A DNA stretch of 32,702 nucleotides from Verrucomicrobiales bacterium (GCA_020852405.1 JADZAX010000159.1:1-32702); one strand, 5' to 3'. Positions 1 to 10,694 are shown, counted from the first letter of the stretch. The notes: generated by a model not told the origin, from the sequence alone. Program-made: numbers and translations.

Positions 1-760
1 CCGAGGTGGTGGCCCACTTGACGAACTTCTCGGCCGCGGGGCTGAGCTTGCCCTCGACGGTGTAGTAGAACAGAGAACGGGCGATCGGATACTGCTTGGC
101 ATTTTCCGGCTTCAGCTCGACACCTTCCACGGAAATGGCTTTGATGCCTTCACCGGTGGCGTATGCCAACCCAACGTAACCGATACCGTTGGCGTTCTTG
201 CCAACTTCTTGAGCGATCTGCTCGTTGCCAGCCATCATCTGGGCGTCTTTGGAGTAGTCTTTCTCATCCATCGCCATTTCCTGGAACGCCTTGAAGGTGC
301 CCGAGGAAGTGTTGCGGGTGTAGATGGAGATAGGACCAGCCGGACCTCCCACTTCGCTCCAGTCGGTTACTTCGCCGACGAAGATGCCTTTGATCTGCTC
401 TTTGGTGAGGTTCTTGACCGGATTCTTTTCGTTGACGATGACACCGATCATGTCGAAACCGGCAAGCCACTCGACCTGCTTCATGCCTTTGGCGGCAAGG
501 GCGTCAATTTCCTTCTGCTTGATGCCGCGGGAAGACATACCGATGTCACCGGCGCCTTCGAGGAGAGCGGTGAACGCGGTCGAAGAGCCTTCAGCGGCGA
601 TTTCGAAACTGACGGAGTTGCCGGCACCTTTGTAGGCCTCGGCAAGTTGGGGCACCAATTTGGCACCGAGCGTGTCGGAACCTTTGATGACGATTTTGTC
701 TTCAGCGACCGCGGCGACCGCAAAGGCGGCGAAAGCGGCAAGAATGGCAGTTTTTTTCAT
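1..760 (-). CDS. pstS: Phosphate ABC transporter substrate-binding protein (PstS-like), truncated by the window edge
   Basis: Minus-strand translation from ATG at 760: MKKTAILAAFAAFAVAVAAEDKIVIKGSDTLGAKLVPQLAEAYKGAGNSVSFEIAAEGSSTAFTALLEGAGDIGMSSRGIKQKE...; signal peptide plus PBP-like phosphate-binding motifs. Absent from the ORF track because its stop lies outside the window. Confidence 0.85.
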   Translation of the reverse strand, partial: MKKTAILAAFAAFAVAAVAEDKIVIKGSDTLGAKLVPQLAEAYKGAGNSVSFEIAAEGSSTAFTALLEGAGDIGMSSRGIKQKEIDALAAKGMKQVEWLAGFDMIGVIVNEKNPVKNLTKEQIKGIFVGEVTDWSEVGGPAGPISIYTRNTSSGTFKAFQEMAMDEKDYSKDAQMMAGNEQIAQEVGKNANGIGYVGLAYATGEGIKAISVEGVELKPENAKQYPIARSLFYYTVEGKLSPAAEKFVKWATTS

Positions 761-876
761 GCGATGGATGGTTTTTGGAATGGTCGTGGTGTTTGGGTTC
801 GTGAACCATTTCGTCAAGCGAACCAGTTCACGCCGCAACATGTGCCACAGCCACCAACCGGAGCCATCGCTTTACC

Positions 877-894
877 GTCACGATATCGTAACAA
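877..894 (-). promoter_or_regulatory. Candidate Pho-box-like / palindromic operator upstream of pstS
   Basis: + strand GTCACGATATCGTAACAA. On the minus strand TGTTACG-ATAT-CGTGACG gives two similar 7-mers (5/7 identical) spaced by 4 nt, and the core GTCACGATATCGTAAC is a near-perfect palindrome. Confidence 0.3.
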
Positions 895-1002
895 TGGCCT
901 TGAGTCATTCAAAATCAAAAGCTTGAACTCCTACCAGAGGCTACTAAACCCCTCCACAGGAGACCGCCGGCAGGCGCCCACAGCTGGATCCGGACCGTTC
1001 CG

Positions 1003-2472
1003 TCACACAAACAACCGGTCCACCGCCTGGGCTTTGACCAGTTCTCGGGGCTGGTTGAGATGGTTGAAGACGATGGTTTCTGGATCAATCCCCATGCTGT
1101 GGTAGATCGTGGCCAGAATTTCCATGGGATGAACCGGATCTTCCACGGGCGCCGAACCGGTATTGTCCGACTTGCCCAGAACAAAGCCTCGCTTGATTCC
1201 GGCGCCACCGATGACGCTGGTGTAGCAGTAAGGCCAATGGTCCCGACCGTCGGCACTGTTGCTGTTGCCGGAGGTGCTGACACCTTTCTCCGGGCTGCGC
1301 CCGAATTCGCCAATGGCGACGACGAGGGTCTCCTCAAGCAGTCCCCGGTTGTCGAGGTCCTCAAAAAGAGCGCTCAGGCCCTGGTCCAGCATGGGACCGC
1401 TCTGGTTCTTCATCCGGTTGGACAAACCGACATGGTGATCCCAGCTGTGGTTGTCCGAATTGGCGACTTTGGGCCAAATGACCTCCACCACCCGGGTACC
1501 GGCCTCCACAAGACGCCGGGCCAGCAGACAGCTCTGACCAAAGGTGTTCCGACCATAGCGGTCACGCATGGCTTCGGTCTCGGAGCCGAGGCTGAAGGCA
1601 TCGCGCGCCCGACCTGAAACCAGAAGGTTGAGGGCCTGATTGTAAAACTCGTCGATGTTGTACTGGGCCACCGCCTTGTCGATGATGGGCATCTGGGCAT
1701 TGATGGCCTCGCGCAGGCTGGCCCGGCGGCGCAGACGAAGCGAGAAGACCTCGGGACGCAACTGGAGATCGTCCACTTTGATGCTGTCCATCTTCGCCAG
1801 ATTCATGTCATCCCCTTCCGGGAAGAGGTAGTAGGGATCAAAGGCCTTGCCGAGGAATCCCGCGGTGCCGCCTTTGTTGACGACATTGGATTCCTGCAGC
1901 GGACGCGGCATGACCACGAAGGGCAGCATCGGCTCATCCGTGGGCTTGAGACGGATGATGTTGGATCCGAAATTGGGGAAGTCTTTCGGACTCGGTGGTT
2001 CCAGCTGACCCGAGGGACTGACCTTGTCCGTGGTGTAGCCGGTCATGATCTGGTAGATCGCCGCCGTGTGGTTGAACAGCCCGTTCGGAGTGTAGCTCAT
2101 CGACCGGATCATGGAGAACTTGTCGTTCACCTGAGCCAGTTTGGGCAGGATTTCCGTGAAATTGACTCCGGGAATTTTGGTCGGAATGGGCTTGAACTGG
2201 CTCCTCACGTTGTCCGGCACGTTCTCTTTCGGATCCCACAGGTCAAGATGGCTAGGTCCGCCCTGCAGGTAGACCATGATGACACTCTTGGCCTTGCCCC
2301 ATCCCGGACCTCCCGCCAAGGGGCTGCCGGTGCTGGCCGCTTGGGCGCGCATGAGGGTGTTGAGGCTCATGCCAAGCATCCCGGCCCCTCCGACGCGGAG
2401 GAAATCGCGACGGCTGGCCCGCAGATGGTTGTCACACAGGTCTTTTCCTTTGGCTCCGGGAATTCTGAACAT
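1003..2472 (-). CDS. DUF1501 domain-containing protein (Tat-exported)
   Basis: 489 aa; N-terminal [18 protein letters not shown] Tat-like motif; [19 protein letters not shown] and [10 protein letters not shown]...[28 protein letters not shown] are typical of DUF1501. Confidence 0.92.
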   Translation of the reverse strand: MFRIPGAKGKDLCDNHLRASRRDFLRVGGAGMLGMSLNTLMRAQAASTGSPLAGGPGWGKAKSVIMVYLQGGPSHLDLWDPKENVPDNVRSQFKPIPTKIPGVNFTEILPKLAQVNDKFSMIRSMSYTPNGLFNHTAAIYQIMTGYTTDKVSPSGQLEPPSPKDFPNFGSNIIRLKPTDEPMLPFVVMPRPLQESNVVNKGGTAGFLGKAFDPYYLFPEGDDMNLAKMDSIKVDDLQLRPEVFSLRLRRRASLREAINAQMPIIDKAVAQYNIDEFYNQALNLLVSGRARDAFSLGSETEAMRDRYGRNTFGQSCLLARRLVEAGTRVVEVIWPKVANSDNHSWDHHVGLSNRMKNQSGPMLDQGLSALFEDLDNRGLLEETLVVAIGEFGRSPEKGVSTSGNSNSADGRDHWPYCYTSVIGGAGIKRGFVLGKSDNTGSAPVEDPVHPMEILATIYHSMGIDPETIVFNHLNQPRELVKAQAVDRLFV

Positions 2473-2523
2473 GGCGTAGATGGGTGGGTGCTGGGATGAT
2501 TTTGCAGGAAAACGTGAAAAGGA

Positions 2524-5500
2524 TCAATGATTAAAGAGGAAGGCCGCGTTGTTGAGCAGGGCCCAGGTGAGATCCTGGGCGGCGGTGAGTCGGCGGTTGG
2601 CCGATTGCTCGGTGGACATGGCGACATCCCGGCGGAGTCGCAGCAGGCCCGGATCTTCAATGATGGGCTGCTCGGCTTTGGCAAGACCAGCCTGCAGCCC
2701 TTCCAATTTGGTGTCACCCGGCAAAGGCAGCTTGGTGGACACCACCTTGGCGCGCTTCATCCAGTAATCCTGGTCGAGCTTGCGGTATTCCGCCACCGTC
2801 GCAGCCTTTTGGGCGTCGTTGCGTTGACTGGGCACGACTGCCAAGGCGGTGGCCGCGGAAGCAGAGACGCCCATTTCAAGCGGAGCCGTGCCGTCAGTGG
2901 TCCAAACCCGGAAGCAACCCAATGGATACTCACCATTGGAGAACCGACAGTTCACAGTGACAGTGATCGCGCTGCCTTTCTCCACCTCGAGAGGCTTCTC
3001 CAGCTGGAATCTCGCCCAGTGAGGACGGCGTTCGCCTCCTCCCACAGCCCAGGCTTTGTCATCCCGGTTGGGATTGCCATTGATGGCGTTTTTCACATCG
3101 AAATCTTTCTGATTGTAATCCGCCATGGCGTTGGTGAATTTCACCTTCTGGGGTTTCTTGGCACCGGCAGGCGTCAGCGTCACTTCAAATTCGCTGACCA
3201 CAAAATTGCCGTTCTCATTCAAGCCAGGTCCGAAGCCGGGCAGGGAATCGTGCGGCAAAGCCTCCAGCATGAACCCGCTCACCAAGCCCACGGAAGCATC
3301 GCAGGTGACCGCATAATCGACGTTCTTGACCGGGCCCGAGGCGAGCACACTGCCATCCGGCTGCACGGTCGCCGGCACCCCGCTTTTGCCGGTGTCGACC
3401 GACTTGGCCAGGAGGGGGCTCCAGCGAGTCCAGAGTTGATTCAACGTCAGCTTTGACTCCCATGCCGTGCTTTTGGCGGGAATTTGGACTTCGTAGGCCT
3501 TGAGGTCGGCTTCGGCGGCGGCAATGTCCTGCTTCTGCTTCGCTTCGGCGGCGGCCTTCTCCTTGAGATGGACCGGCATGTAGGCATCGAGTTCTCCCTT
3601 GGCCTTGTTGATCGCGAGGAGGCGCTGCCGCTCCAGTTCGGTCTTCTTGGGCACCCATTCCCCCTCCTTGGTGGCCAGTTGAGCCACGAGGGTCTGGAAG
3701 TCCTGCTCAATGCCGGACCAGTTCTCCAGAGTCAGATCAATCTCCGCCTGGGTCGGAGCCCGGTTGAGAACACGGAGGAATATTTTCTCGATTAACTTTT
3801 TGTCATCCGTCTCCGTCAGCACCAGCTTGGAAATAGCACTGTTCGGGTCGGCCACCGCATCCGCGACCGCCGGTCCGCTCAGCATGGACATCACGGCCCC
3901 GAGCTGGACATCGCTGGAGCGCTCGCATTCACAGGCGCTCTCCCGGACGGGACGTCCCAGATTGGCGAGGAATCCGCTTGGCAGATCGATCTGGGCATCG
4001 GCCAACTCGGCCGCGCGCATGCCCGGGCGGGCCCCCGGAATGTTCATCGTCGATCCGGTGACGGCGTAGACCGCGTCATAGACGGCTTCTGCCGGCAGAC
4101 GGCGGGCTTTGCCATGGGCGTAGTTGATGGTGTCGTCCTCGTTCCAGTCATTGGTCTGGATGGACAACTGGTAGGTGCGCGATTTGCAGATCTCGCGCAT
4201 CAGGTCCTGGACGTTGAACTTGCTGCCGACAAAACGCTGTGAGAGATGACGCAGAAGATCAGGATTGCTTGGGGGATTCCCGGCCCGGATGTCATCAAGC
4301 GGTTCGATGATTCCAGTCCCCAGCAGATACCCCCAGATGCGATTGACGTAGCTGGTGGCAAAGAACTGGTTGTCCGGTGAGGTCAGCCACGCGGCCAGTT
4401 CCTCCCGACGGGAAGCACCGGCTTTGACCTCGTGCTTTGCCGGATAGGGAAATGCGGGCGGAGCCACCTGATTGGTGACCTCGTTGGTGACGTCCCCGGT
4501 TTTGCCGTCCGCGACCACTTCATAGAGCGGTTTGGCCCCTTCCACGGCGGTGCCACCAAGGTTCTGGGTCGGGGCGTTCTTCATGTCACGCCCCAGCCCG
4601 ACCTGGGCGAAATAGGCGGCGGTCTGATAATAGTTCGCGACGTTCCACTTTTCAAAGGGATGGTCGTGGCACTTGTTGCAGTTGAATCGGGTGGCGAGGA
4701 ACAGGTGGGTCGTGTTTTCCACCAGATCTTGAGGAGTGCGGAGAATCTTGTAATAGCTGGCGGCTGGATTGTCCTTGTTGGATCCGGTGGCGGTGACCAC
4801 CGCGCGGACGAACTCGTCGTAAGGCGTATTGTTGGCGACCTGGCTGCGGATCCAATCCCGGAAAACCTGGGCCCCCTCGCGACCGAGGAATTTGCCGTTC
4901 ACCTGCAGCATGTCAGCCCACTTGTTCGTCCAGTTCTCCACATAAGGAGGGGACCCGACGAGCTGGTCGATGACGGCATCCCGTTTCTGGCGGGTGGGCC
5001 GGGAGTCAGCGAGGAAGGCAGTGACCGCTTCCGGCGTCGGGGGCAGACCGGTGAGATCGAGATGAACGCGCCGGATGAATTCCGTGTCGGAGCACAGTTC
5101 GGAAGGCGCGATTTTCATCCGCTGCCACTTGCTGGCGACCAGTTTGTCGATCTCGGTCCAGGCTTCCGGTTCCTTCCAGGTGAAGCCTTCGCGGTTCCCC
5201 ATGACCGTCAGCGTCGTCGCCGCGTAGGCGCCTTCGTAGCGGGCCAAGATGGGTGCTTCCCCGCGACGCACCGTGGTGATGAGCCCAAAATCGTCGTGCT
5301 CGGCGACTTCCGCGTTGCCGCTCTCAATGTAGGCTTCCCGGGACACATCGGCCTGGGTGCCATCGGGATACGTCGCGACGACCCGGATCTGTTGACGCCC
5401 TCCAATGTTCTGGATGACCGGGTTCTTGGGGAAGAGTTCAATCCGGGCCACTTTTTTCGAGTCCGCATTCAGCGAAGCCCCGTCCACGATCCATTGGCGG

Positions 5501-7668
5501 ATCGTTTGGTAATAGTCGGACCCGATGTCCGTAACCACGCCGCCTTCATGGGGCACCGCGCCAGTGGTTTTGAGCAGCATCAGGCTGTCGTCGGGCGAGG
5601 CATAATTGACCCGTCGGGCGGCATGATCATCGCCGAAAGCCCGCACATCATAGAGCGGATCATAGCCCCGAAGACTCAGCTTGAATCCGTTTTTGCCAGC
5701 CTTGGCCCCGTGACAGGTCCCCATGTTGCAACCCAACCGGCTGATCACCGGGTTAACATCACGCACAAAATCAGGATGAAAGGCCAGAGACATGCCGGAG
5801 ACATGAACACTGGCGGAGACCTTGTTGCCGCCCAACTCGGCGGTGAGCGTGGCCTGACCTTCGGCGGTGGGATGAATGACGCCGCGCTCCTCTACCGAGG
5901 CCACGGGCTTGTCGAAAGTCCATTTCACCTGACGGGTCACGTCAGCGGTGCCGCCGCCTTCCAATTTGGCGGTGACGAGCAGTTGGTTGTAGGCATTGGG
6001 GGTGCCGAGAGTGATGCTCGCCGGAAGAATTTCCAGTCCCGTGACCTTGCTCCCGGAGGGCAATCCATCGACACCGGGCTTGGTCTTACCTTTTTTGAAA
6101 TTAACCGGCTTGGCAGCCCCGGCCGCTTGCACGGAAGCCACGGCGGTCGCGGCCTCCACTTGCACGGGCACGAAGGCCTTCGCCAACTTGCCGCTCGCGG
6201 CGTCAATGAAGCGCACCTGACCGTCGTCACCGGAGGCCGCCACGGTCCGGCCATCCGGGGAGAAGGCGACCGCGAAGAGCGCCGCGTCAGGGACTGCCAC
6301 GCTCTGGATCAGCTTCACGTCCTTGGTGTAATAATCTTCGACCGCCTTGACTTCTTCGGGCGAGCGCTGGGTGGCGACTTTTTCAAAGGCCTTCTTGACC
6401 ACCTCGGGGATCGCTGTTTCAGCCAGTTCCATGCCGTAAATGTTGACCCAGCCCTTTCCGTTCAGGCTGCTCACCGCCGCGAAGCGCTTCCCATCCGGAG
6501 CATAGGCGACACTCCAGATCCGGCCTTCCATCGCCGGGAATTTCCGGATCAGGTTCGCGTTGTCCCCGATCTTGCGGGCGGTCTCCCGGTACATGCGGTA
6601 ATTCTGCGGCACTCCGTCAGCCCCGCCCACGAGAATTTCATCACGCTGGGGATGTCGAGCCACGGCATTCATCCCGCCTTTGAGAGCCCCGGGAGTGATC
6701 GAGGTGATGTTGTCGATGAAGCGCTGCGTCGGGACATTGGTCAGCTTTACGGTCATGTCCCGGCCGACCGACACCAGATGATCCCCTTTGATGGAGAATG
6801 CGGTGTCGAGCACCCAATCGCTGTGCCCCCCCATGAAGAGAACTTGTTTGCCAGTCTCGGCCTCGATCGCACGGACCGTTTTATCGGGCAGCCCAAAGGA
6901 AACCAGTTTGCCATCCGGCGACCAGCAGGCGCCGTAGGCCGTGTCAAAGCCAACGGGCACGGACAGCTTCAATTCGCGCTTGGCGACATCCCAGATCTGG
7001 ATCTCGCCCATCCGTCCGGGCAATCCGCCGGCCACCGCGAGCCGCGTGCCGTCTGGAGAAAACCGCGCGCTTTCGACACGCTCGGAGAGACCGACGAGAC
7101 GGCCGACCAACCCGGAACCATCGGCTTTGTGCAGGAGCACTTCATGGAATCCCGCGACGGCGATCATGGTGCCATCGGGGCTGTAATCCAGGGAGGTGAC
7201 CACCGGCGGTTCCGCGTATTTCGGAGGGTGCGTCTGGTCATACTGCTGGCGGGCGTTGCTCGGGGTGTCGTCTTTGGCCCCTTCCGCGATCCAGCGCTTC
7301 ACCAAGTTCAATTCAGTGGCATCCAACGGATCAGCTTTCCCTTTGGGCGGCATTTCCACTTTGCCATCCACCAGACTGATCTGTTCCATCAGGAAGCTTT
7401 TTTCCGGAGCGCCGGCAACCACCGCGACGCCCGTCTCGCCGCCTTTGATAAGGCGGGCGACCTCGGTCATGACAAAGTCCCCTTTGGCCTTGGCCGGTTG
7501 ATGACACCCCTGGCACTTGGCCTGAAAGACGGGACGGATATCCTTGTAGTAGGAGACCGCTTCAGGAGCCTTCTCCTTCATGGCCATGGCCGGTTTGGCA
7601 TCTTCCGCGACAACAGCCAGCGAGCAAGAAAGGAGGGGAAGGAACAGGCAGGTGGGATGGAGCTTCAT
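2524..7668 (-). CDS. Giant fusion protein: PSCyt1 cytochrome domain + WD40 repeats + Ig-like (BIG2) + DUF1549 + DUF1553
   Basis: Likely start MKLHPTCLFLPLLSCSLAVVAED (ATG at 7668), 1714 aa. CQGCH heme motif; SPDGTRLAVAGG and SPDGRTVAASGDDGQVRFIDAASGK WD40 blades; GCNMGTCHGAKAGKNGFKLSLRGYDP; FNCNKCHDHPFEKW (DUF1549); ACECERSSDVQLGAVMSMLSGP (DUF1553). Confidence 0.9.
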   Translation of the reverse strand: MKLHPTCLFLPLLSCSLAVVAEDAKPAMAMKEKAPEAVSYYKDIRPVFQAKCQGCHQPAKAKGDFVMTEVARLIKGGETGVAVVAGAPEKSFLMEQISLVDGKVEMPPKGKADPLDATELNLVKRWIAEGAKDDTPSNARQQYDQTHPPKYAEPPVVTSLDYSPDGTMIAVAGFHEVLLHKADGSGLVGRLVGLSERVESARFSPDGTRLAVAGGLPGRMGEIQIWDVAKRELKLSVPVGFDTAYGACWSPDGKLVSFGLPDKTVRAIEAETGKQVLFMGGHSDWVLDTAFSIKGDHLVSVGRDMTVKLTNVPTQRFIDNITSITPGALKGGMNAVARHPQRDEILVGGADGVPQNYRMYRETARKIGDNANLIRKFPAMEGRIWSVAYAPDGKRFAAVSSLNGKGWVNIYGMELAETAIPEVVKKAFEKVATQRSPEEVKAVEDYYTKDVKLIQSVAVPDAALFAVAFSPDGRTVAASGDDGQVRFIDAASGKLAKAFVPVQVEAATAVASVQAAGAAKPVNFKKGKTKPGVDGLPSGSKVTGLEILPASITLGTPNAYNQLLVTAKLEGGGTADVTRQVKWTFDKPVASVEERGVIHPTAEGQATLTAELGGNKVSASVHVSGMSLAFHPDFVRDVNPVISRLGCNMGTCHGAKAGKNGFKLSLRGYDPLYDVRAFGDDHAARRVNYASPDDSLMLLKTTGAVPHEGGVVTDIGSDYYQTIRQWIVDGASLNADSKKVARIELFPKNPVIQNIGGRQQIRVVATYPDGTQADVSREAYIESGNAEVAEHDDFGLITTVRRGEAPILARYEGAYAATTLTVMGNREGFTWKEPEAWTEIDKLVASKWQRMKIAPSELCSDTEFIRRVHLDLTGLPPTPEAVTAFLADSRPTRQKRDAVIDQLVGSPPYVENWTNKWADMLQVNGKFLGREGAQVFRDWIRSQVANNTPYDEFVRAVVTATGSNKDNPAASYYKILRTPQDLVENTTHLFLATRFNCNKCHDHPFEKWNVANYYQTAAYFAQVGLGRDMKNAPTQNLGGTAVEGAKPLYEVVADGKTGDVTNEVTNQVAPPAFPYPAKHEVKAGASRREELAAWLTSPDNQFFATSYVNRIWGYLLGTGIIEPLDDIRAGNPPSNPDLLRHLSQRFVGSKFNVQDLMREICKSRTYQLSIQTNDWNEDDTINYAHGKARRLPAEAVYDAVYAVTGSTMNIPGARPGMRAAELADAQIDLPSGFLANLGRPVRESACECERSSDVQLGAVMSMLSGPAVADAVADPNSAISKLVLTETDDKKLIEKIFLRVLNRAPTQAEIDLTLENWSGIEQDFQTLVAQLATKEGEWVPKKTELERQRLLAINKAKGELDAYMPVHLKEKAAAEAKQKQDIAAAEADLKAYEVQIPAKSTAWESKLTLNQLWTRWSPLLAKSVDTGKSGVPATVQPDGSVLASGPVKNVDYAVTCDASVGLVSGFMLEALPHDSLPGFGPGLNENGNFVVSEFEVTLTPAGAKKPQKVKFTNAMADYNQKDFDVKNAINGNPNRDDKAWAVGGGERRPHWARFQLEKPLEVEKGSAITVTVNCRFSNGEYPLGCFRVWTTDGTAPLEMGVSASAATALAVVPSQRNDAQKAATVAEYRKLDQDYWMKRAKVVSTKLPLPGDTKLEGLQAGLAKAEQPIIEDPGLLRLRRDVAMSTEQSANRRLTAAQDLTWALLNNAAFLFNH

Positions 7669-7947
7669 GGACTGGGCAGGTCTGAAAAGGGGGAAAAACG
7701 GCGGGACCAGAAACGGCAGGAGCCCCTGGCACCTCGCACCGTCCGCAAGGCAAATGGCCGCAAAGGGCCTTTTATTACGATAATTCTCGTGGTTTCTCCC
7801 ACAATGACGTGATCGTGTATCAGAGGCCATACGGCCGGGGCGGGAGTATTTCGGGGACCCCAGACCGGAGCGTTCCCTCTTCGGCACCTCGTTGGCGCGT
7901 ACCGGTACCGCAGCAGCGTTGCATGGCTAGGCTGGTTCGTGGTATTT

Positions 7948-7970
7948 CAGAGAAGAACTGTTATTCTCTG
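7948..7970 (+). promoter_or_regulatory. Perfect 7-bp inverted repeat ending 3 nt before the PQQ-protein start codon
   Basis: CAGAGAA-GAACTGTTA-TTCTCTG; ATG at 7974. Confidence 0.4.
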
Positions 7971-7973
7971 CCC

Positions 7974-10622
7974 ATGATTTCCCGATTTCTCCTCGCCTTC
8001 TTCCTGCTCTCCAGCACCACCGCCCGGTCGGAGGAATGGCCGCAGTTCAAATTTGACGCCCGTCATTCCGGCAATGCCGCCGACCGTTCGATTGATCCCT
8101 CCCTCCTCGGACTGCAGGGAGCGGTCCCCCTGACCGACGGCATTTACACGGCGCCCGTGATCTCGGAAGGCCGGATCTATGTGGTGGATGGCTCGGGAGT
8201 GGCCTTCTGCATCGATGCGACCACTCTGAAGGTGATCTGGAAAACACCGACTCCAGGCGGCTCTGGAAATTGCAACAATGTCAGTTCGCCCGCCATCGCC
8301 GGGGATTACCTCCACTTCGGCACCACTGCCGGGATTTACCAGGTGCTGAAACGATCGGATGGCTCCGTGGTCAAGGCCCTCGATGTGTCGGATCCCATCT
8401 TCTCCACCCCGGCGGTGAGCGGAGACCGGGTATATTTCGTGACGCTGGGCGCCCAGGTGTTTTCGGTGAACTTCGCTGGAGAGCCCCAATGGTCGTGGGA
8501 TTTTGTCAAAGAGGTGATCGGGTTCACGGGCAACCGCTGGAGCGGGGAGGAATGGCACGCTTTCAAAGACGGCCGGGTGAACTGGAAAGACCACTTTTGC
8601 GCCTCGCGCAATCTCGCGGTGGATGGACGGACGGTGGTCATCCCAGCCGGAGGACGGGTCGTTTACCTCGATGACACGGGATCGAAGCCTCGCGTCCGGA
8701 TCATCGGTGAAATCCCGAAACAGCATGGCAGCGAATACCCCGCCGCCTTCGGACTGAGCCTGGGCGAGGATGGGGCGGCGTATGTGCAATGGCATCGCCG
8801 CGATAATGCCGCGCGCACCGAAATCCTCCGCATCAAGCCCGACGACACGCTCGACTTCGGCGTGGTGCCGGGCACGGAGACCTACATCGACGCGCCGGGC
8901 TTGATGAGTTTCAGCTCGGTCAGCCTGCGGGGGGATGCCATTTACCGCACCAGGCCCGAGCAGGGCTATGGATTCTGCCGCCACGCCGTGGGGGTGGAAA
9001 AAGCCGCTCCGCTCAGCCCCGCCGCCTCGATTTGCCCCCCGATTCTGGTGAAGGATCATGCCATTTATGGAGGCCTCGACGGAGCGCTGCACATCGTGCC
9101 CCTAGAGGGATCGGGGAAGTCCTGGAACTTTCCCACGCCGTTTGGATCGCCCATCACGGCCCCCGCCGCAGTTGCGGACGGACGGGTCGTCTACGGCGGA
9201 GAGGACGGCTATCTCTATGTGCTCGCTCCCGGAGGAAAAACTGTCCTCAAAGCGGAGAATTTGGCCCCTTATCGGATCCGCACCGCCCTGAGCGGCAAGT
9301 ATGCCGATCCGAAATACGACTGGTACACCAACTACGGCAACATGGGTTGCACCAATTCCAATGCCCAGGGCATCACTCCCCCGCTGCGCATGCGCTGGAT
9401 CGCCCGGTTGGACGGCACGGTGAAACACATCCCGGTCTGCGGCGGAGGACGCATCTACACCCACACCGCCGAGGGACAGGTCATCGCGATGGAACAGGAA
9501 ACCGGCCGCATTCTCTGGCGGACCTACCGGCCCGGGGTCTTCCTTTCGTTCACCTCCCCGCTGTATCACCAGGAAAAACTGCTCGTCCCCCAATCGGGCA
9601 TCCATGGCTCGGTCATCTGCTGTTTGGATGCCGCCACTGGTCGCCAGCTCTGGGAAGCGCCTTTCACCGGATCAGCCAGTTGGAGTCGCCAGTTCCCGCC
9701 GGTCATTCAGGGCAACCTCGCCATCTATGCCTCCGGCTCGGGGAAATACGCCCCGGCCGGATCCGCCAAGGCCTACGCGTGGAATGCCGTGACCCCGACC
9801 AGCGGAGGCGAGGAAGTCATGAGTTTCATCTACAGCCACGACAATCCCTACTATCCCCTCGACAGCAAACCCAGAATCTGGGCCTGGGATCTCGACACGG
9901 GCAAACTGGTGTGGGAAAAGGATTTCTCCGAATACGGCGCCGGCGGCAATGACTGCGGCATCGCGCTGATGGATGGCGAACTCTACTACTCCACCTTTTT
10001 CGGGTATCAATCGGCCCAAAAACGCCGCCGCGGCGAGAAGCCCGGGGTCAATGGCATGACTGCCGCCCTCAATCCCGCAACCGGGGAGGTCCGCTGGGTC
10101 ACCACTGACTATTATGTGACCGCAGGCTGCACGGTGACCGCCAAGGACGGTCGGCTCTATCTCGGTGGATTCAACCAACCCGACGACAGCACGAAGGAGC
10201 GATACATCCACTGTCTCAATGCCAAAGACGGCAGTCTGGTCTGGCGTTCGGCCCCGGTGGACTCGGCCATCAATGTGATATCGGCCGGCGACAAATACCT
10301 CTTCTCCAACGCCCGCGGCTCCCTCTGCCAGCTGTTCGACCGGGACACCGGAAAAATCGCCTATCAATTCGATCTCGACTACGCCTGCACCCGCTTCACC
10401 CTGTCTGAGCCCTTCCTCATGGGGGCGAACATGGACATGATCGATCTGCGCGACGGGCACAAACTGGTGGCCACCGGTCCGGCGGTGGACTCTCGGGAAT
10501 GTCTCGGGTCCGCAGTTTCGAACGGGCGCATTTTCTACGTCTCCCAAGCCAGCGGCTTGGTCATGTCCGCCGTCTGCGGGGAGGATGCGAAACGCCTCGC
10601 CCCCGCCTGGGAAACACGTTGA
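7974..10622 (+). CDS. PQQ-binding-like beta-propeller repeat protein, secreted
   Basis: Start MISRFLLAFFLLSSTTARSEEWPQFKFDARHSGNAADR; repeated propeller blades (EGQVIAMEQETGRILWRTYRPG, AATGRQLWEAPF, DLDTGKLVWEKDF, NAKDGSLVWRSAPV). Confidence 0.88.
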   Translation: MISRFLLAFFLLSSTTARSEEWPQFKFDARHSGNAADRSIDPSLLGLQGAVPLTDGIYTAPVISEGRIYVVDGSGVAFCIDATTLKVIWKTPTPGGSGNCNNVSSPAIAGDYLHFGTTAGIYQVLKRSDGSVVKALDVSDPIFSTPAVSGDRVYFVTLGAQVFSVNFAGEPQWSWDFVKEVIGFTGNRWSGEEWHAFKDGRVNWKDHFCASRNLAVDGRTVVIPAGGRVVYLDDTGSKPRVRIIGEIPKQHGSEYPAAFGLSLGEDGAAYVQWHRRDNAARTEILRIKPDDTLDFGVVPGTETYIDAPGLMSFSSVSLRGDAIYRTRPEQGYGFCRHAVGVEKAAPLSPAASICPPILVKDHAIYGGLDGALHIVPLEGSGKSWNFPTPFGSPITAPAAVADGRVVYGGEDGYLYVLAPGGKTVLKAENLAPYRIRTALSGKYADPKYDWYTNYGNMGCTNSNAQGITPPLRMRWIARLDGTVKHIPVCGGGRIYTHTAEGQVIAMEQETGRILWRTYRPGVFLSFTSPLYHQEKLLVPQSGIHGSVICCLDAATGRQLWEAPFTGSASWSRQFPPVIQGNLAIYASGSGKYAPAGSAKAYAWNAVTPTSGGEEVMSFIYSHDNPYYPLDSKPRIWAWDLDTGKLVWEKDFSEYGAGGNDCGIALMDGELYYSTFFGYQSAQKRRRGEKPGVNGMTAALNPATGEVRWVTTDYYVTAGCTVTAKDGRLYLGGFNQPDDSTKERYIHCLNAKDGSLVWRSAPVDSAINVISAGDKYLFSNARGSLCQLFDRDTGKIAYQFDLDYACTRFTLSEPFLMGANMDMIDLRDGHKLVATGPAVDSRECLGSAVSNGRIFYVSQASGLVMSAVCGEDAKRLAPAWETR

Positions 10623-10694
10623 GGCTGTTGGGGAGACGCTCCCCAACCCGGCGTCCTCGCTCCCCTCCCCTCCTTGATCACGCCGTTCTGGCGG

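Noticed and set aside
209-1105. 298-aa plus-strand ORF at the left edge
   Set aside because: Antisense to the pstS-like gene, which has a clear signal peptide and family motifs.
4432-7812. 1126-aa plus-strand ORF antisense to the giant DUF1553 fusion
   Set aside because: Shadow ORF from codon bias in GC-rich DNA. The minus-strand product has unmistakable domains, and the antisense translation has no recognisable family or signal.
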